From the NCBI GenBank assembly GCA_013400115.1, contig VXBP01001155.1, positions 1-64,000 of the forward strand: DNA of 64,000 nt. Direction: 5' to 3'. The translations under genes and the position numbers were made by a program. The DNA comes from Rhinopomastus cyanomelas. Lineage: Eukaryota; Chordata; Aves; Bucerotiformes; Rhinopomastidae. Shown in pieces: positions 10,719 through 23,570 of the stretch; the stretch's first letter is position 1, and each line of letters opens with the position of its first letter. The notes beneath the pieces are model-generated. The model worked only from the letters and a program-made list of their open reading frames with translations. It ran no database searches and had not been told where the DNA came from.

Positions 10719-11840
10719 TTCCAAATGCTATAAACTGCTTGTCCCCATGCACTTCTACAGTAATTCGCACTTTGCTGACACTTTTGCTTATTAATATTAT
10801 TGTTGTTACTAATATTAATTCCAAATGAAACCAAGACATGTTGGTGTCCTCACAGAAGGTGAGGCATATGTTTTGACTGTCATCAGTAGGCATTTTTGCT
10901 GTATTTGTGATTTGAAGTAGGCTGTTCATAGGAGCATCAATAACAATACCAACACTGATTATATTTGTGGTCATGGCTAAGTGTCCCATCTGGCAAGTGA
11001 GAGCAGATCTTAGCTCTGCACGTAGGACTGCACATTATTTAATACATATTATTCCATGCACACAGGCTTTAAAATTGTAACTGGACTGTATGGAGAACAT
11101 GTTCTTCATCTCCAAGTGCCTTCTAATTCTCCATAAATCCCCTGAAAAAAGGATAAACTGTTAAGATCTTTAGGATTAAGTGAACTTCTGAATGAATAGA
11201 ATGCATGGGAAATGCAGGACATCCTCTTTCCTTTCCACTTGTTAAAAAAAAAACCCAGAAAACAAAATAGACTGGATGCTTGGCACCTTCTTTCCCTACA
11301 TGGAAATACTGTAGACCAGTTGCTCCCTGGAATTAGGTCTATTTCCTCAGAAACATCTGGGGGAACAGATGCCTGCCTCCAGTCCTTCTGAATTTTGAGT
11401 CATGTCTGACAGACTTTTCTCTGAACTCAAAGGTACATGCTGAGCTAGGCTTCAAATATCTAATCTCCTTTCCTTTTTTTCCTTAAGTAAACAGGACATC
11501 ATCAATATCTGCTTTTTTCCTTTCAAGTTTTATAATCTTCTTTCCCCATTTTTTTCCATCACTCTACTTTTAGAGTAAAAGCATACCACACGAGTTTAAT
11601 TTCAAATCATTGCCAAGGCATGGATTTTCATACTGCCAATAATGTGCATATAATTGCATACGTGTTAAGTATCATACTAAAATCCTACAGATAATAGTTT
11701 TACTTCTTCTTTCTCAGAACATCAACAGCTATAATTTTGCACATGGGAGTATAAGAAGTGTATTTCCTCCTCCTCTCTAATTCATGTCCCTAATCAACTT
11801 TTGCTGTGGTTGGACAGACAACAGCAATTTAGGTCATTTA
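10719..11840. other. Unique non-coding sequence
   Basis: No exon or repeat recognised. The 110-codon reverse open stretch at 10,657-10,989 partly overlaps the CR1 antisense and is not a gene. Confidence 0.5.
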
Positions 11841-11932
11841 GGTGATCTAGGTGATCCTGCTCTGGCAGGTGGATTGGACTAGATGATCTTTCAAGGTCCC
11901 TTCCAATCCCCAACATTCTGTTATTCTGTGAC
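11841..11932 (+). mobile_element. CR1 3'-end scrap
   Basis: Forward CR1 terminus: GGTGATCTAGGTGATCCTGC, TCTGGCAGGTGGATTGGACT, AGATGATCTTTCAAGGTCCC, CCAATCCCCAACATTCTG and an ATTCTGTG tail. About 92 bp. The GGTCATTTAGGTGATCTAGG just before it repeats the element's own start. Confidence 0.93.
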
Positions 11933-14900
11933 TGTGACACAAAACTGAAAGCACAATACAGTCCCTTTTGCACTGTCTTCTATCTTGCTCACTTTGAATC
12001 CTATGTCTATCCCATCAGAGGATCCTTCCACAGCTGGGAAACTATGACCCCTACAGAGGAAAAGAAATGTACTATATGTGGAATATAGGACAATATGAGC
12101 ATACTGCCACTGTTAGTGTGTCTGCCCCCTTTATCTGGGGATGGATGACTCAAGCTCAGTGGATGTGCAGATGATGGTTCAGGCTTCTGTGTACAAAAAA
12201 GCTTTTATTCCATGAATCAGTCCTACCTCCAAACTGACTGTGTGCCTGTGGCTGCAGGTTCTGACACATCCTTCCCCTTAGATGGTTTTCCTGTATGAGG
12301 TCACACTGCTTCTCTTAAAAAAGACATCACAGAGAGCTGTCTTCATTCTTTCTGGAGTCTCATCTTTGCCTATATTTCCTCTTGAGGTCCTCACAAACAG
12401 TAATAAAGGACAGCAATTTCCACAAAAAACCTGTGCACGCAGGAAGCTGCTCTGGAAGCAGGAGGCAGTGTCATTTTTATCTCTACCAAGCACTCCCACA
12501 AGCTCCAGTTAGTCTCTGTCCCTGCAAGCAGTTTGCTGACAACAATTCAGTACATTAATGCTCTAATAGAAGATGCCCACTGAAGTTACCAGGGCTCATT
12601 CATGGAAGATATGGAGGTCAGACCTTTGTCTTATGGGGTGATTTACCTTTTGATGAGACAAACCAGACACAGCCAGAATCTGGACGTTTGATTTGTAACG
12701 GGTCAAGGTTAGCCCTCAGAATGAAACCTTCCCAAACTTCTCAAATCACCCCTTTTTACCCTAAAAATGTTGCCTTGAACAGCACTGAAGGAACAGTTGT
12801 GCTAAACAGCACGGCATTAAACAGAAGTTTGTCATCTAAAGACGCTTGTGTTGCAAGCTGCAGGCAAGAGTTTTGCCAGTCTTATCTGGTGTTCCTGTGA
12901 TCCAGCAGCAATATAACCCTGTAGAGACATGTCCCACAGACAAGTACTGAATTATCCTGTCCCTGTGTGCCTTCTTAATGAAGCATTAGCACCTTTGGGA
13001 CCTGACAAGTTGTATTCAGGATTACTTCAGCACAGGTAGCGTGAAGGAAACAAGCTGAAAGACAGAAATGTTTTGCTATTTGTGTTAATTCCAGAATAAC
13101 ATATCAGTTCTAATTAAGGACCTACGTTCCAGGCAGATGTTCTAATCACGTGGGAATTCATATGCCAAATGCAAGATAAATGGGCTCACATGCTAATGAA
13201 GCGCTCTTTCACTTTCTGTGCCAGGGAATAAAAGCACTATCCCTTCAATGGTGAGGCTGAAGCTATATCCTTCCTTAGCAGCAAAGATTTATTTATTCCT
13301 GTGTGATTCTTTGAAGATTATTTCTCAGAGTCATTGTACAATCTTTTTAGCTTTGTCCTTTTATGCTACAGTCAAGGGTTTAGCCTTTTCCTTCTCACAC
13401 TGGCAAAACTCAATATTTGCACGTCGAGGGTATAGAGCTCCGCGAAGCACTTTCATCCTGCTTCTGACTAGGCACTGAACACTTGCTCTAAACAAATGAC
13501 TACTGGCTCGATTATAAGAAGTGACATTTCAGTCTGCCCTGGCTAATAGAACAAGAGTCAATTTACTGTCAAAAAATAGCTAGTTGCCTCTCGATACAGA
13601 AGGTTTTTGGTTTTGTTTTCTTTCAGTGATAGGCAAGCTGACTGAGATTCTATCTCCACCATGCAAAAAGTCCTTTATTTTGTGTTATTAAATGAAAGTT
13701 GAGCTTATCAGTGACATCATAAGCTAGTTCTAAGGGCTTTTACAATGGCCCTAATGGCCAGCCCGAGAGACTCCCTGGGCCGCGTTCTCAGGCTGTATAA
13801 ACTAATGAACAGCCAGGCCCTCCATTTTTAGCACTTCCTTTCCCCCATGTGTCATTTTCCACCCAGTAGTGAGCTACAGTGCACAGTTGTTTCCTGTGCC
13901 TCAGATTTGGCCTCGCAATTTTCATACAATTAATCATCTGCACACAAGTTCCTGCTTGAAGTCTCAAACCTCTAGGTTCAGAAGGTCAGGCTCAAACTGC
14001 TCATAACTATAACCTGATCTTCTTGCCCGTCTTTCCCTACACTTGTGTCTATGGCCGCACCTGAGGGTGATTTAGGAATTCCCTCCACCATCTCATCATT
14101 GGTTTTGTAGAACTCAAATTGCCTTAATTTTCTGTGAATTTTATGGAAAGAAAATAAAACATAATAAAATATTGTTCCCTCAAGGGCAGTTGTGTAGTAT
14201 AACATGAATTTCTCTTCTATTTCAGGCTGCCTCAAGAGGACACTGCGTTGCCAAGGTAATACAGTTATAATCATCTTGTATTTATGCAAAATAAGAACTA
14301 TGTAATAGTGCAACATTAAACATGACGAGGTTATTAAAAGGGAAATGCGGAGGAACAGAAGCCTTCTCTTCCAGTGCTTCCTTTTACACGAGTTCAAACC
14401 AAAGCTTCTGTCAAACACCTGCATGTATCCATTTCTTCACTATTTTATCAGTCTCAATGGACTAAGACAATGGATGTCTCTGTGTATTTATTAAATACAT
14501 TGCGTTTTAGGTTACAAAATGTTCCTCATGAGAAATTGTCTTTTCAAATAAGTTCTAAATGGTTGGTACTCTGTAAAAATCAGTTCTCAAGAGCTGGAGG
14601 ACTTATAACCACACAACAGCTACCAGCTAAATGTGTTGACTGGTGTGTGTGATATCTCCTAACAAGCATCAAATGCCCTCAGCTCCCAATCAGTTGCAGA
14701 ACTGAGCCCTTGATTTTTATCTTATGCATTAAACGTCCTTCCTGTGTGGAGAAGGATGGAGATCAGGCTGCTACTCACTGGTTGCCATCTATGCTGGCTC
14801 CAGGAGTAACAAACGTTATCTCTCTCCTCCCAAAATAGAGATATGGGCGTGGGTCCTCACTTCTCTTTTGTAGATACAATGGAGGATCATGTTGTTGTCT

Positions 14901-16993
14901 TGCCCATAGAGGAACATAACAACATGAAGAAACATAAGGCCATCTCCAGATTTATCCAGTTTTATAGTGTTGCAGAATGTCAGAACAGATGCACTGGATG
15001 AGGTCCAAACATATCTGGCCTGGTGTCCCACCTCTGGCACGGATGAGGCGAGTGCCTGGGCACATATACAGGAAGGTGAAGGCACACGCTGATATTCCTC
15101 CAAGCAGCACCCCCAGTAGTTAAATCTTAGGAACGTTCTGTGCCAAGCTTTCTTTCTAGGTGTTTTCATTCACAGATTGATCTTCCTTGTTCATTCTCTC
15201 TTGAGTGAGATTTGAGCACCCATCCTGTAATAGCAAGTTACTCATCTGAGGTACACACGGCGTGGAAAAAGATTTCCTTTTGTTTGTGTTCATCTTGCCC
15301 ATTTTGGTGAGCCACTGTTTTTATACTGGGATGAAATGGTGAGGTAACCATCCTTATGCACCAGCTCAACACCCCTCACAATTTCATGCACATTTCTCCT
15401 GCCTCTCTAGAATTTTTCTCTTTCCACAGTGATCTCATAGGGTTCATTTCATTCTCACTTCGGTGGAAACCTTTGGATCACTCCAGTTGTCCTTGTTGTT
15501 CCTCTAAACTTGTTCTAGTTATCTGGTACCTGTTTTGAGCTGGGGAGGACCAGAACTGCCTGTGTAAGTAGGACGTAAATGCTGCCATGCCTCACCATTC
15601 CTGAGAACAGAAAGTGAAGTATCAGCTCCTCCACAAGTCCTGACATCTTCATGCAGGTTCTATCAGAATATTTTATCTTGTGCTCCCAAAAGCAGCAGTT
15701 GTGCAACAGATTTGGTTGCCTTTCAGTCAGGTGTAACACGATTCCTGAAAGCGTATTTATTCCACACACCCAAGAAACCAGGCTGAGATTCCACATGACA
15801 ACTTTCCAGGTTGTTAAGCTAGTTTAAGAGCAGTCTTCCCCTCTTGTGTTGGCAAGTCAACTGTCTGGGTGACTGTACTCGAAACTGGTTCAGTGAAGTG
15901 ATCTAAGCTACCAGACACTCTCTCCCACCCTTCTTCGAGTGCTGCTTTTTGTTGTCTATTAACCCCCATCACTCCAGCTGTCAGCAGCAATGCCAATGAA
16001 TCAATTAGCCCTGCAGAAGGAGTGATAAGCTTCCCCTACCAGAGGTGGGCTAGCATAGAAAGGAGTAAGCAGGTGGGAGCAGAGAAGGGGGGTGTAACAA
16101 ATTGCCTTTCCACCAGCAAAATCTTCATGTGAATCTACAGTCTCTGAGGTAGCGAGTAGCTGTGGGGATTTAATCAGTTGTGCTTTTCTCAGGGAGGGAT
16201 TCTTAGGTGGGAAGGATTCAGAGAGGGTGGTGGTCATGGTTTTGTTTGTGTAGGCAGTGATGCTCTGAACTGCTTGTGGTTTCTCAGGGATAGGCCCACT
16301 GCCTGAACATCTGTTTTGCAACACAAACAGTGCTCTCTGCTCTCCCCCTTGTAAAAATAAAAACAAATTCACAGACTGAGAGAGAACACAGAAGGCTGGA
16401 TAAAGAGGCGACACTAACGAGCAGTACAGGAGTAGGCTGCTCCCACAACTGGGACAGCAAGCAAAGTTTTCAAAGTAGAAGTCAGGATGTTTAAGAAGCA
16501 AAGACTGGAAAAAAAAAAACCAAAATAGGAAAATGCTGTTTCAAGCCCCCATATTTAAGTAGTTTCTGCCTTCCTTAAACTCCGGATTTGCTGCAGTTTA
16601 TATCACTAATCCTTGCATTCCTCACATGCCAGTCAGGCCTCTTGAGGGGGCACTCGGACAGGGAGGTGGTCTGTGACTTGCCAGTCCCCTGTGTGATAAG
16701 CACAAAGTACTTGCACAGGCATTGAGTCCAATGTGCCTTTGCGGCTGTCAGACAACCAGCAGCCTGTCTCAACCGAACACACTCAGCCGGGTCCCCTCCC
16801 AGTGCCAGCGTGTGCCTCACCTAGGAGGTATCTGGCCAGATCTATGCCACAGAGGATACGGCCAGATATTTTTCCAGTTCCCTCACAGAGCTTTCAGCAA
16901 GACTTTGGAGTGTTTCACGCAGAAGCTGGCGGGTCTGGGCGCTTTTCGTTACGATTTCTAACATTTTAACCTATTTTAAAACAACTTTTAAAG
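11933..16993. other. Long unique stretch, no gene supported
   Basis: About 5 kb without recognisable repeats or exons. Base composition rises to near balance around 13,700-13,980, where text such as GGCCCTAATGGCCAGCC and GGCTGTATAAACTAATGAAC is richer in complexity and could be a conserved non-coding element. Reverse open stretches at 13,978-14,424 (148 codons) and 16,001-16,501 (166 codons) are the longest here. Both have arbitrary composition, no motif and antisense competitors. I do not call them genes, but a short lineage-specific or processed gene cannot be excluded. Confidence 0.45.
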
Positions 16994-17021
16994 CCAATCC
17001 CTGGTGTTCTGTGATTCTGTG
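16994..17021 (+). mobile_element. CR1 tail-only remnant
   Basis: CCAATCCCTGGTGTTCTGTG followed by ATTCTGTG matches the last ~28 bp of CR1 (CCAATCCCTAATGTTCTATG type). Nothing of the body is recognisable upstream. Confidence 0.6.
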
Positions 17022-17964
17022 GTAGTTGTATGCCTATCACTAATTGCACGTGTTCCTCCATTAAAAGGAAAGCTTGCAAGTGCTTGCTTGTGCTGTCTTT
17101 CAGCACAAAAGCCCACGCAGAGTGGGTTTATATAATGAATATTCACGTTTGACCACATGATATCAAGGGAAATAAAAACAAGAAGGTGCAATGATGGCTT
17201 TAACACCCCTTTATAACCTGGAAAGATAAAACCACAGTGAACTTTGATTTGTTACAATATTTGTGTGACCAAACATTTTCCTTCCAAGCGTGTGTTCTCC
17301 GAGGAAATATATCAAGTTAAAAGAGTTTGTGTTAAAAGAGTTTTCTTAAGAAAAGGTTAAAAATTACACAATGAAAAATGAGATCTTTCTGGAGATCAAG
17401 TAACTAAATATCAGAGGAACATGTTATCTTCGTGGAGAAAATCTGAGCTTTAAGTGAAACCAGAGGGGAACGGGTCACTCGGAGTGACCCTGCAGGCATG
17501 CTAAACAAGCCCAACTCCATTTCAGGATCCGTCACTGACTGCTGCAGCGAGGTGCTTGAAATGGGGCTGTGTGGCTCCACAGTATTGTTTTCCGCCTCCA
17601 TTTTTCACAGGGAGCCCAGATGAAACCTCAACACTGAGAAAAATAAGTATTTCCACTTAGATTTTTTTTTGTTTTCCTTTCTCTGGAGCCAGCTGTTTGA
17701 AGGTTCAGTGTTTTGATAAAGCAGGGCAGCAACTGTACCTTACTGTCGGCTTATGCTGATTAGTTCAATTAGACCTAAAAGGGTGCATCAGATACTGCAG
17801 TTAGCAGAATAAGTAATACAATTGGTCCTATAAATTTTAATTGTGCTTCTTTATACCTCTTTCATATTTATATCCTATTTGGATTTCATTTTGTGAGCGG
17901 TTGATAACATTTGTTTTTTCAATCTGAAAGTTTATTTTAACTGCTGATTTGTTAGTTATTTACT

Positions 17965-17991
17965 CCCCCCCCCCCCCCCCCCTTTTTTTTT
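17965..17991 (+). repeat. Poly-C (18) followed by poly-T (9)
   Basis: Eighteen C residues run directly into nine T residues. On the reverse strand this is an A9-G18 run that could stack as a G-quadruplex. Runs like this are hard to sequence, and an N follows 34 bases later at 18,025, so the length is uncertain. Confidence 0.9.
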
Positions 17992-18024
17992 ACTTCCCCT
18001 TCCGTGTTTGGCCCTCGAGTACAA

Positions 18025-18025
18025 N
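18025..18025. other. Single ambiguous base (N)
   Basis: An isolated N in GAGTACAANCTAGAG, close to the poly-C/poly-T tract. It suggests a local join or low-quality position. Confidence 0.85.
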
Positions 18026-18681
18026 CTAGAGTTTAAGGGAAGGGTCTTTTAAAGGAAGTTTTTGTACCTTGAAATAAACATGGTATGTTAAGCATTTATT
18101 TCATTTCTAGCCATCTGTGAGCCTGAGGTGACCCAATAAAAATGTATACAGCACCTCAATGCAGTTTTCAAGAGCTCACTATTAGCTTTGCCAAGTGGGT
18201 GTAACTCTTCTTCAAGTTAAGGTTTTTGCCAAATAGTTTTATGAATGCAGTTGAAGGCCAGTAGCACTTTTTAGCACATTGAAATGTTTTGAATTTACAG
18301 GCACTGTGACATCGATCTTCATTGCATTTAGCTTGTGAAGAAAAGTTATGAAAGAGAGTGAACAGAGGGAGTCAGATCAGCTTATGGCACAAATGGGTGC
18401 ATATGTACAGTTGGGTAGAAGCTCACGTGGCCAAACACCTAAGCTCCATGGAGGCAACTGTAATAATGCTAGTGACTGTGTTTGGTTAAATGCACCACTA
18501 AAGTGTAGGAGAGCTTCTGTAAGAGGATTTAAAGAAGTTACTGCAGCTGCAGTAAGGCATTAACTCAGTGCAGCAAAAATTTGTCAGAGGTATCCTCTCA
18601 CTGTGATTATTTGGTTATTTACTCTGAGTTCTTTGCGTTGTTTTTTCAAGCCACTGCAAGCCATTCGAAGCACACACCAAG

Positions 18682-18707
18682 GCAAAAAAAAAAAAAAAAG
18701 AAAAAAG
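18682..18707 (+). repeat. Poly-A tract
   Basis: About sixteen A residues, one G, then six A. The flanks do not match a retrotransposed gene or SINE that I recognise, so it is annotated only as low-complexity sequence. Confidence 0.85.
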
Positions 18708-21700
18708 CTGATTTGGATTCTGGTGACATAAAAGAATTGGGATTTGTCCCATTTTTTGCTGTAGCCCATGGATCCTAAAATCCGGGATCCAAAGCAGCCA
18801 AATGTCAGTTCTCATAAGAAAGTCAGTTGCCAGATGTTGGAACAATTGATGGCCCAGATGACAGAGGTCGCCATTTGTTTTAGGCAGCTGTCCTTCAGGC
18901 AGCCTGTGCCCCAGAGGACCCTGGGCAGACACCAGATGGCTCCGGGTAGGTGCTCTGGCTGCCCCAGGGCCACGGACTCCTGGCAGGAGCTGCGGAGGTG
19001 CAGTAGATTCTCAGAAAGATATCGGCCAAGGAAAGGGGATTTAAATCAGAACCTTTGAAGTCAATATAAGTTAATATGAATGAATTTGAGGCAGTGTATA
19101 ACAATTAGTGCTGTGAGGGGATGGCAGCGGCAAAGTTAGGCTCCCACAGAACATCTAAATAACCAAATCATTAAGCTTTCTCCTGACCTATGTAGCCTGG
19201 GTCAAATTCATATTGAGACTACCAAGCCCACAGGCTAAATTATCTACTTGAAGACACAGCTAATCAGTCTTGCCTAATAAAACTACAAGAAAATGCACAC
19301 CCCAAGCTGCTATCACCATGGACGAACTGCATGTAAAAGTGCACTGCAAAGCAGTAAGTCTGCTGCTCTCCAGCCTCAAACCGGGATGATTGGAGGGACA
19401 TCTGACAGAGGAACTGCAAAATCATTAGTAGAAAGGAGAAGGTGAATAGGAAACAGTGGGTCACTGTATTTTCCATACAAGGACTAAAAGTCACCAAAGG
19501 AAGCCAGCAGCACCCTGGCTGTTCATAATAAACAAAAGGAAAACCTCCCTTAGCTGGGTTAGCAAGGAGCTAACCCAGAGTAGAGCTTGCCACAGAATGG
19601 GGATGGGACTGGGGGTCTATGAGTGTTCAGAAATGGCAGGCAAGTCTGTTAAGAGGGCCTGAACACAAAGAGCCACGTGCTCCCTTTGTACTTATATTCT
19701 TCACCAGGTTATTTGTTATAGATTCTGCCGGGTATGGGCTGGTGAGTTTGGTACTTGGCTGGGCCATTCTCAGTTTCCCACTTACAATGCTGCATAGTCA
19801 CAGAAATCTGGAGAGGGAACTCATTTTTAAAAATAAAGAATCCCTGTCTTGTCCAGATTAGTTCAAATGAAATTGTCGTAGACCTCATGGCTCCCTCACA
19901 GCAAAAGGTCTCTGGAGGTGTGATTTTCAGCCTTGTTTTCAGTCTTCCCAGTTCAGCAGAAAAGCAGGCTGCTGTGGAATGAATGTAAGCTCGTAAACAA
20001 TAGACGTGCTTTAGTTCTTCGTTTTTTGTGAGGGTGTAGAAGTAAACCGCTGGACATTGGAAGCCTCAGACTGAAAATGAAGAGTCAGTATGGAGGCAGA
20101 TTCTTGGATTCCTTTATTTTCCTGGGTAAAGCCATAGCCAGCGTAGCAGTCATGTGCCATAATCTCATGCTTGCTACATGGCAGTTTCCAAGGAAACTTG
20201 CAGACTGCACATGCTAGAAGTGACCCTGAGGGGATGTCAGCTACAATTGCCTTGGTGGAGGCTTTGCTTGGAATGGAAGCTTACCCACAGCAGAGACTGG
20301 GTTTTCCTTTTCAGATTAGGAACCGAGTGTTAGAATATGTTTACAACTAAGCACACACCTTGTTTTCTAGATAGAGACTGGAAGGTTGAGCTTCACAATA
20401 ATTTAATTTCCTTTTTGTAATTTTTTTCCAGCCGATGCTCCACTTGGATATTTCTGTGATCTGTGAAAGCTTGGCGTGTCTCATTGACACTATGTTATAG
20501 ATATTATTAAAAATGGCAATAAGCATGTAGGGGAAAAAAGGGGATTAGGAAAACAGCACATGAAGATACAAGATGAATACCCCAACTTCATTCCCTGGGA
20601 AGCAGAAGCATTTAAAAAGCCTGCTTGGATAGAAAGAAAAAACTCAATTTAAAGATGAAACAAAGGTCCAATCTCCTAATGAGACAGGAGCAGCATCTGA
20701 TGTCTCCATACTACATGTATCCAGTACTATCTGTGTATGTCAAAGTTTATCAGACTGCAGCTTTTCAGCCTCTGAGATTAAGCCTGCATATATTGCATAG
20801 CTCCAGTACACCCCAAAGAGCATGTATTAGCTTGATAGGGACATTGGGGGAAGTGTCTCTTCATGTACATGTCATTCACCTGTTCATCTGGCCTGAGGTT
20901 ACACGGAGTGTGTATTTTAGAAGATTATGTATTTGGTTTTCTTCTTTTTTCCTCCTTTTTTTTTTGTTATTCTTGCTTTTGGCTTGGTTTTGGATCATGT
21001 GCAAGCACTAATTTTGGTCACTCCAAATCAGAGCCATAACACTGCAAAATGTAAGGGCTGTGACAAGGAAAAGAGAGTTCTCATATCTTCTGGTTTCTGA
21101 ATACCAGAGGAATGTTTGGAAGGAATCAGCTTATCATTTGATAAAGATTTTTATTTTCCCTCAAGAACTGAATCTCAGGCTGTGAAGCATCAGAGTCTAA
21201 ATCTAAACATTTCTTTCTGCTGTGTAGTTTTGGACACTGAACAGAAAAGATAGGAACAGAATGAAGAAGGTTAAAGCCTGACCTAAAACAGAAGAGTAAC
21301 AGCTCTATGCTCCACATTAAAACACACAAAAGACAGAACGAAGTTTGAAAGGGCAGAAACCTCCTAGATGTTACCAGTTATTTCAGACTGTTTTGAATTA
21401 GACAGGACATCAGTGCCATATTATCACACAAAATATAGATTAGAGGAAGAAACACTGAAACACTTCCCTAAATGTACTGAAATGCATTTTGTTTCTTGAC
21501 AAAAATATATATATAAAGAGGAATGCATATCCAGTCTGGAAGAATTTGAACATTTAACACTCTTTTCATCATTGTGAAAATACTCCCCTTCTGGGACCTT
21601 GCCAAGAAGGAGCGATTTTGACAGGCTGACTCCTTCCAGGGAGACACTTCATGTCCAAACCCAGCTTTAACTTGTGTCTCTTTATTGTGAATAATAGCTA

Positions 21701-22910
21701 GTGTGTGATTTTGGTTGCTTTTTTGGTTTTGGCTGTTATTGTTTTTAGGGATGGTAACTACTGAGTTTTTGACAGGAGCACTCCAGTATGTTATCTGACA
21801 CATTCAAATTCACCAGGTATTTGGTTGTTAGACATGTATAGAGAGGGAACCTACGCACTTCTGATCTATAAACAAAGACAGAAAACAACCTTCAGCTGTA
21901 AACTTCTGCAACTGCAAAACATAAAATGGAACAAAAATAAGGGAAAGAAGTCTCCTTTTGCCCTTTCTTCCCATTTACAACACAATGAAATCAAAACAAT
22001 AAATTAACAAACAGGAAGTGGCTTCAAAATTATAGCTCCTTCTACGAAGCTGACATTCTTGGTTGCCTGCTCGCTTTGAAGAAGTATAATTGAACAGGCT
22101 CTAGTTACAGGGGCCAGTTCTTTTGAAAGCAGAGCTTTCTGAGTTAGGGTTATTCTTTACTCAGAGGTTAATCAGGGACCTGGATTTCTGTCTCCATAAT
22201 ATTGCTAGAAGGAAAGGATTGAAAACAAATTCCTCTCTCTAGAATGGCCCAAGATTTCAGTCTCCAATGTTGATTTGCACTGATAACAGCTGCTCTCTTT
22301 TTTCCTCTCTATAATGAAAGCATAGCTAATTAACTCTTCTTTTAAACTATTTGCTAACAGCTTCTATCTGTAGGTACTCTAATAACCTATAAAATGCCAG
22401 ATACTTTAATGTCTAGTTCAGTAAGTCGGCCTAACATGTGTGATCTTAAAACCTGTGAGCTGGATGCAGTTGTGGTGTGTTGATGCCGTATGTTATGGGT
22501 GAAGACAATGGGAAAATCTACACACTTCAATCGTCCTCGTTTTGCAGCATGCATGCAGGTTTCTATTCTCAGGTTTATGGAAAGGTCTGGAAGACAGCTC
22601 CCACCTCAGTTGCCCAGTATGATGGTAACGCTCATCCTGCACAAAGACAATGAAACAAGGTGGATCAGACATAATCCAAGAGTTTGATGGTAGAAAGAGG
22701 CCCAAAATGGAGTGGAATTTGCTGTGGGAAATTACATGTGAAGCAAACCTGGTTTTCTGTCTCATGTCTAGGACAGGGTGAGGTGAGGAGTGACACATGG
22801 ACACCAGCAATTTGAAATAAACTGAGGATGCAGAGCAAATTGGTTCTTAACTGGTTCCTCTTGATGTCATCTAATGTGCCTGCATCTTATTCAACAAGGC
22901 AGAAAACAAC
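18708..22910. other. Long unique stretch, no gene supported
   Basis: No recognisable repeat or exon. A moderately GC-rich patch at about 18,880-19,000 gives open stretches on both strands (18,768-19,058 forward, 18,615-18,932 and 18,895-19,104 reverse). They have no domain, and both strands are equally open. The stretch at 20,625-21,011 ends in a leucine/phenylalanine-rich run encoded by a T-rich tract. Not called as genes. Confidence 0.45.
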
Positions 22911-22945
22911 CTTTTTTTTTTTGTTTTGTTTTGTTTTGTTTAATT
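22911..22945 (+). repeat. T-rich/TTTTG tandem repeat
   Basis: A T run followed by four or five TTTTG units. Simple sequence repeat. Confidence 0.9.
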
Positions 22946-23126
22946 TTTAAAGCACCAAGTATGGAAAAATTTCATAGATGAGGCAATACCCAAGGAAAAG
23001 TATCTGTCAAAAACCTACAGCCACTTTGCTTTCACTTTCCCTGCTCTAGGACTCAAGTATTTGCGCAGCTGCTCTCCATGTAGTCAGGTAAAACACACTG
23101 CCCCTGCTTTCATGCTTTTACCTAAC

Positions 23127-23168
23127 TAAAAATGAAATAATAAAATAATAAAATAATAATTAAAGAAA
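23127..23168 (+). repeat. AATAATAAA-type simple repeat
   Basis: Repeated AAATAATA units (AATAATAAAATAATAAAATA and continuing). Low-complexity AT-rich microsatellite. Confidence 0.85.
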
Positions 23169-23570
23169 AGCAAAACAGGAAAAACCCAGAAAAAGATCCG
23201 TAAAGAGAAGCCCTTGGTCCATCCTTGACAAATTAGCTTTCATTTTTGTTTTTGCTGTAAAGCTGCATAGCTGAACCTTGCTAGCTTCAAACTGCTACCT
23301 AGTTTCTGCTTCATCTAAGCTGCGGTACATAAAACTGTCCACTGGCTGCATTTGTCCAGATTTTTTGCTCTCATAAAACATACTGGACACTGCTTATTTT
23401 AAGCCAATGCTTCTATAAATACTTTTTGTTTTCCAAGACAGTGGCTGCTTGGATGATTTCAGCTGCTTTTCTTCCTTTCTGCATTGCCAGACTTAAGTGC
23501 TTCTGGCTTGGAGACTTTCCCAATGGTCTGTGAGGTTAAAAAGAGAGCCATTTAAAAAAACCCTTAAGAC

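Larger units (their letters stand above)
17022..18681. other. Unique sequence with homopolymer tracts
   Basis: No exon recognised. It contains the poly-C/poly-T tract at 17,965-17,991 and an N at 18,025, listed separately. Confidence 0.5.

Noticed and set aside
13978..14424. 148-codon reverse open stretch with hydrophobic segments
   Set aside because: Hydrophobic runs come from AT-rich codons. No family match recognised, and no start or splice context.
14800..15170. 117-codon reverse open stretch in moderately complex sequence
   Set aside because: I had a vague sense of a dispersed bird repeat here but could not align it to any family, so neither a gene nor a transposon is claimed.
16001..16501. 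166-codon reverse open stretch, the longest in the window
   Set aside because: No domain or repeat pattern, cysteine- and serine-rich without order, no supporting promoter or polyadenylation context. Kept only as a note because of its length.
18660..18780. Processed pseudogene suggested by the poly-A tract
   Set aside because: The sequence upstream of the A tract does not resemble any transcript I recognise, and no flanking duplication is visible.
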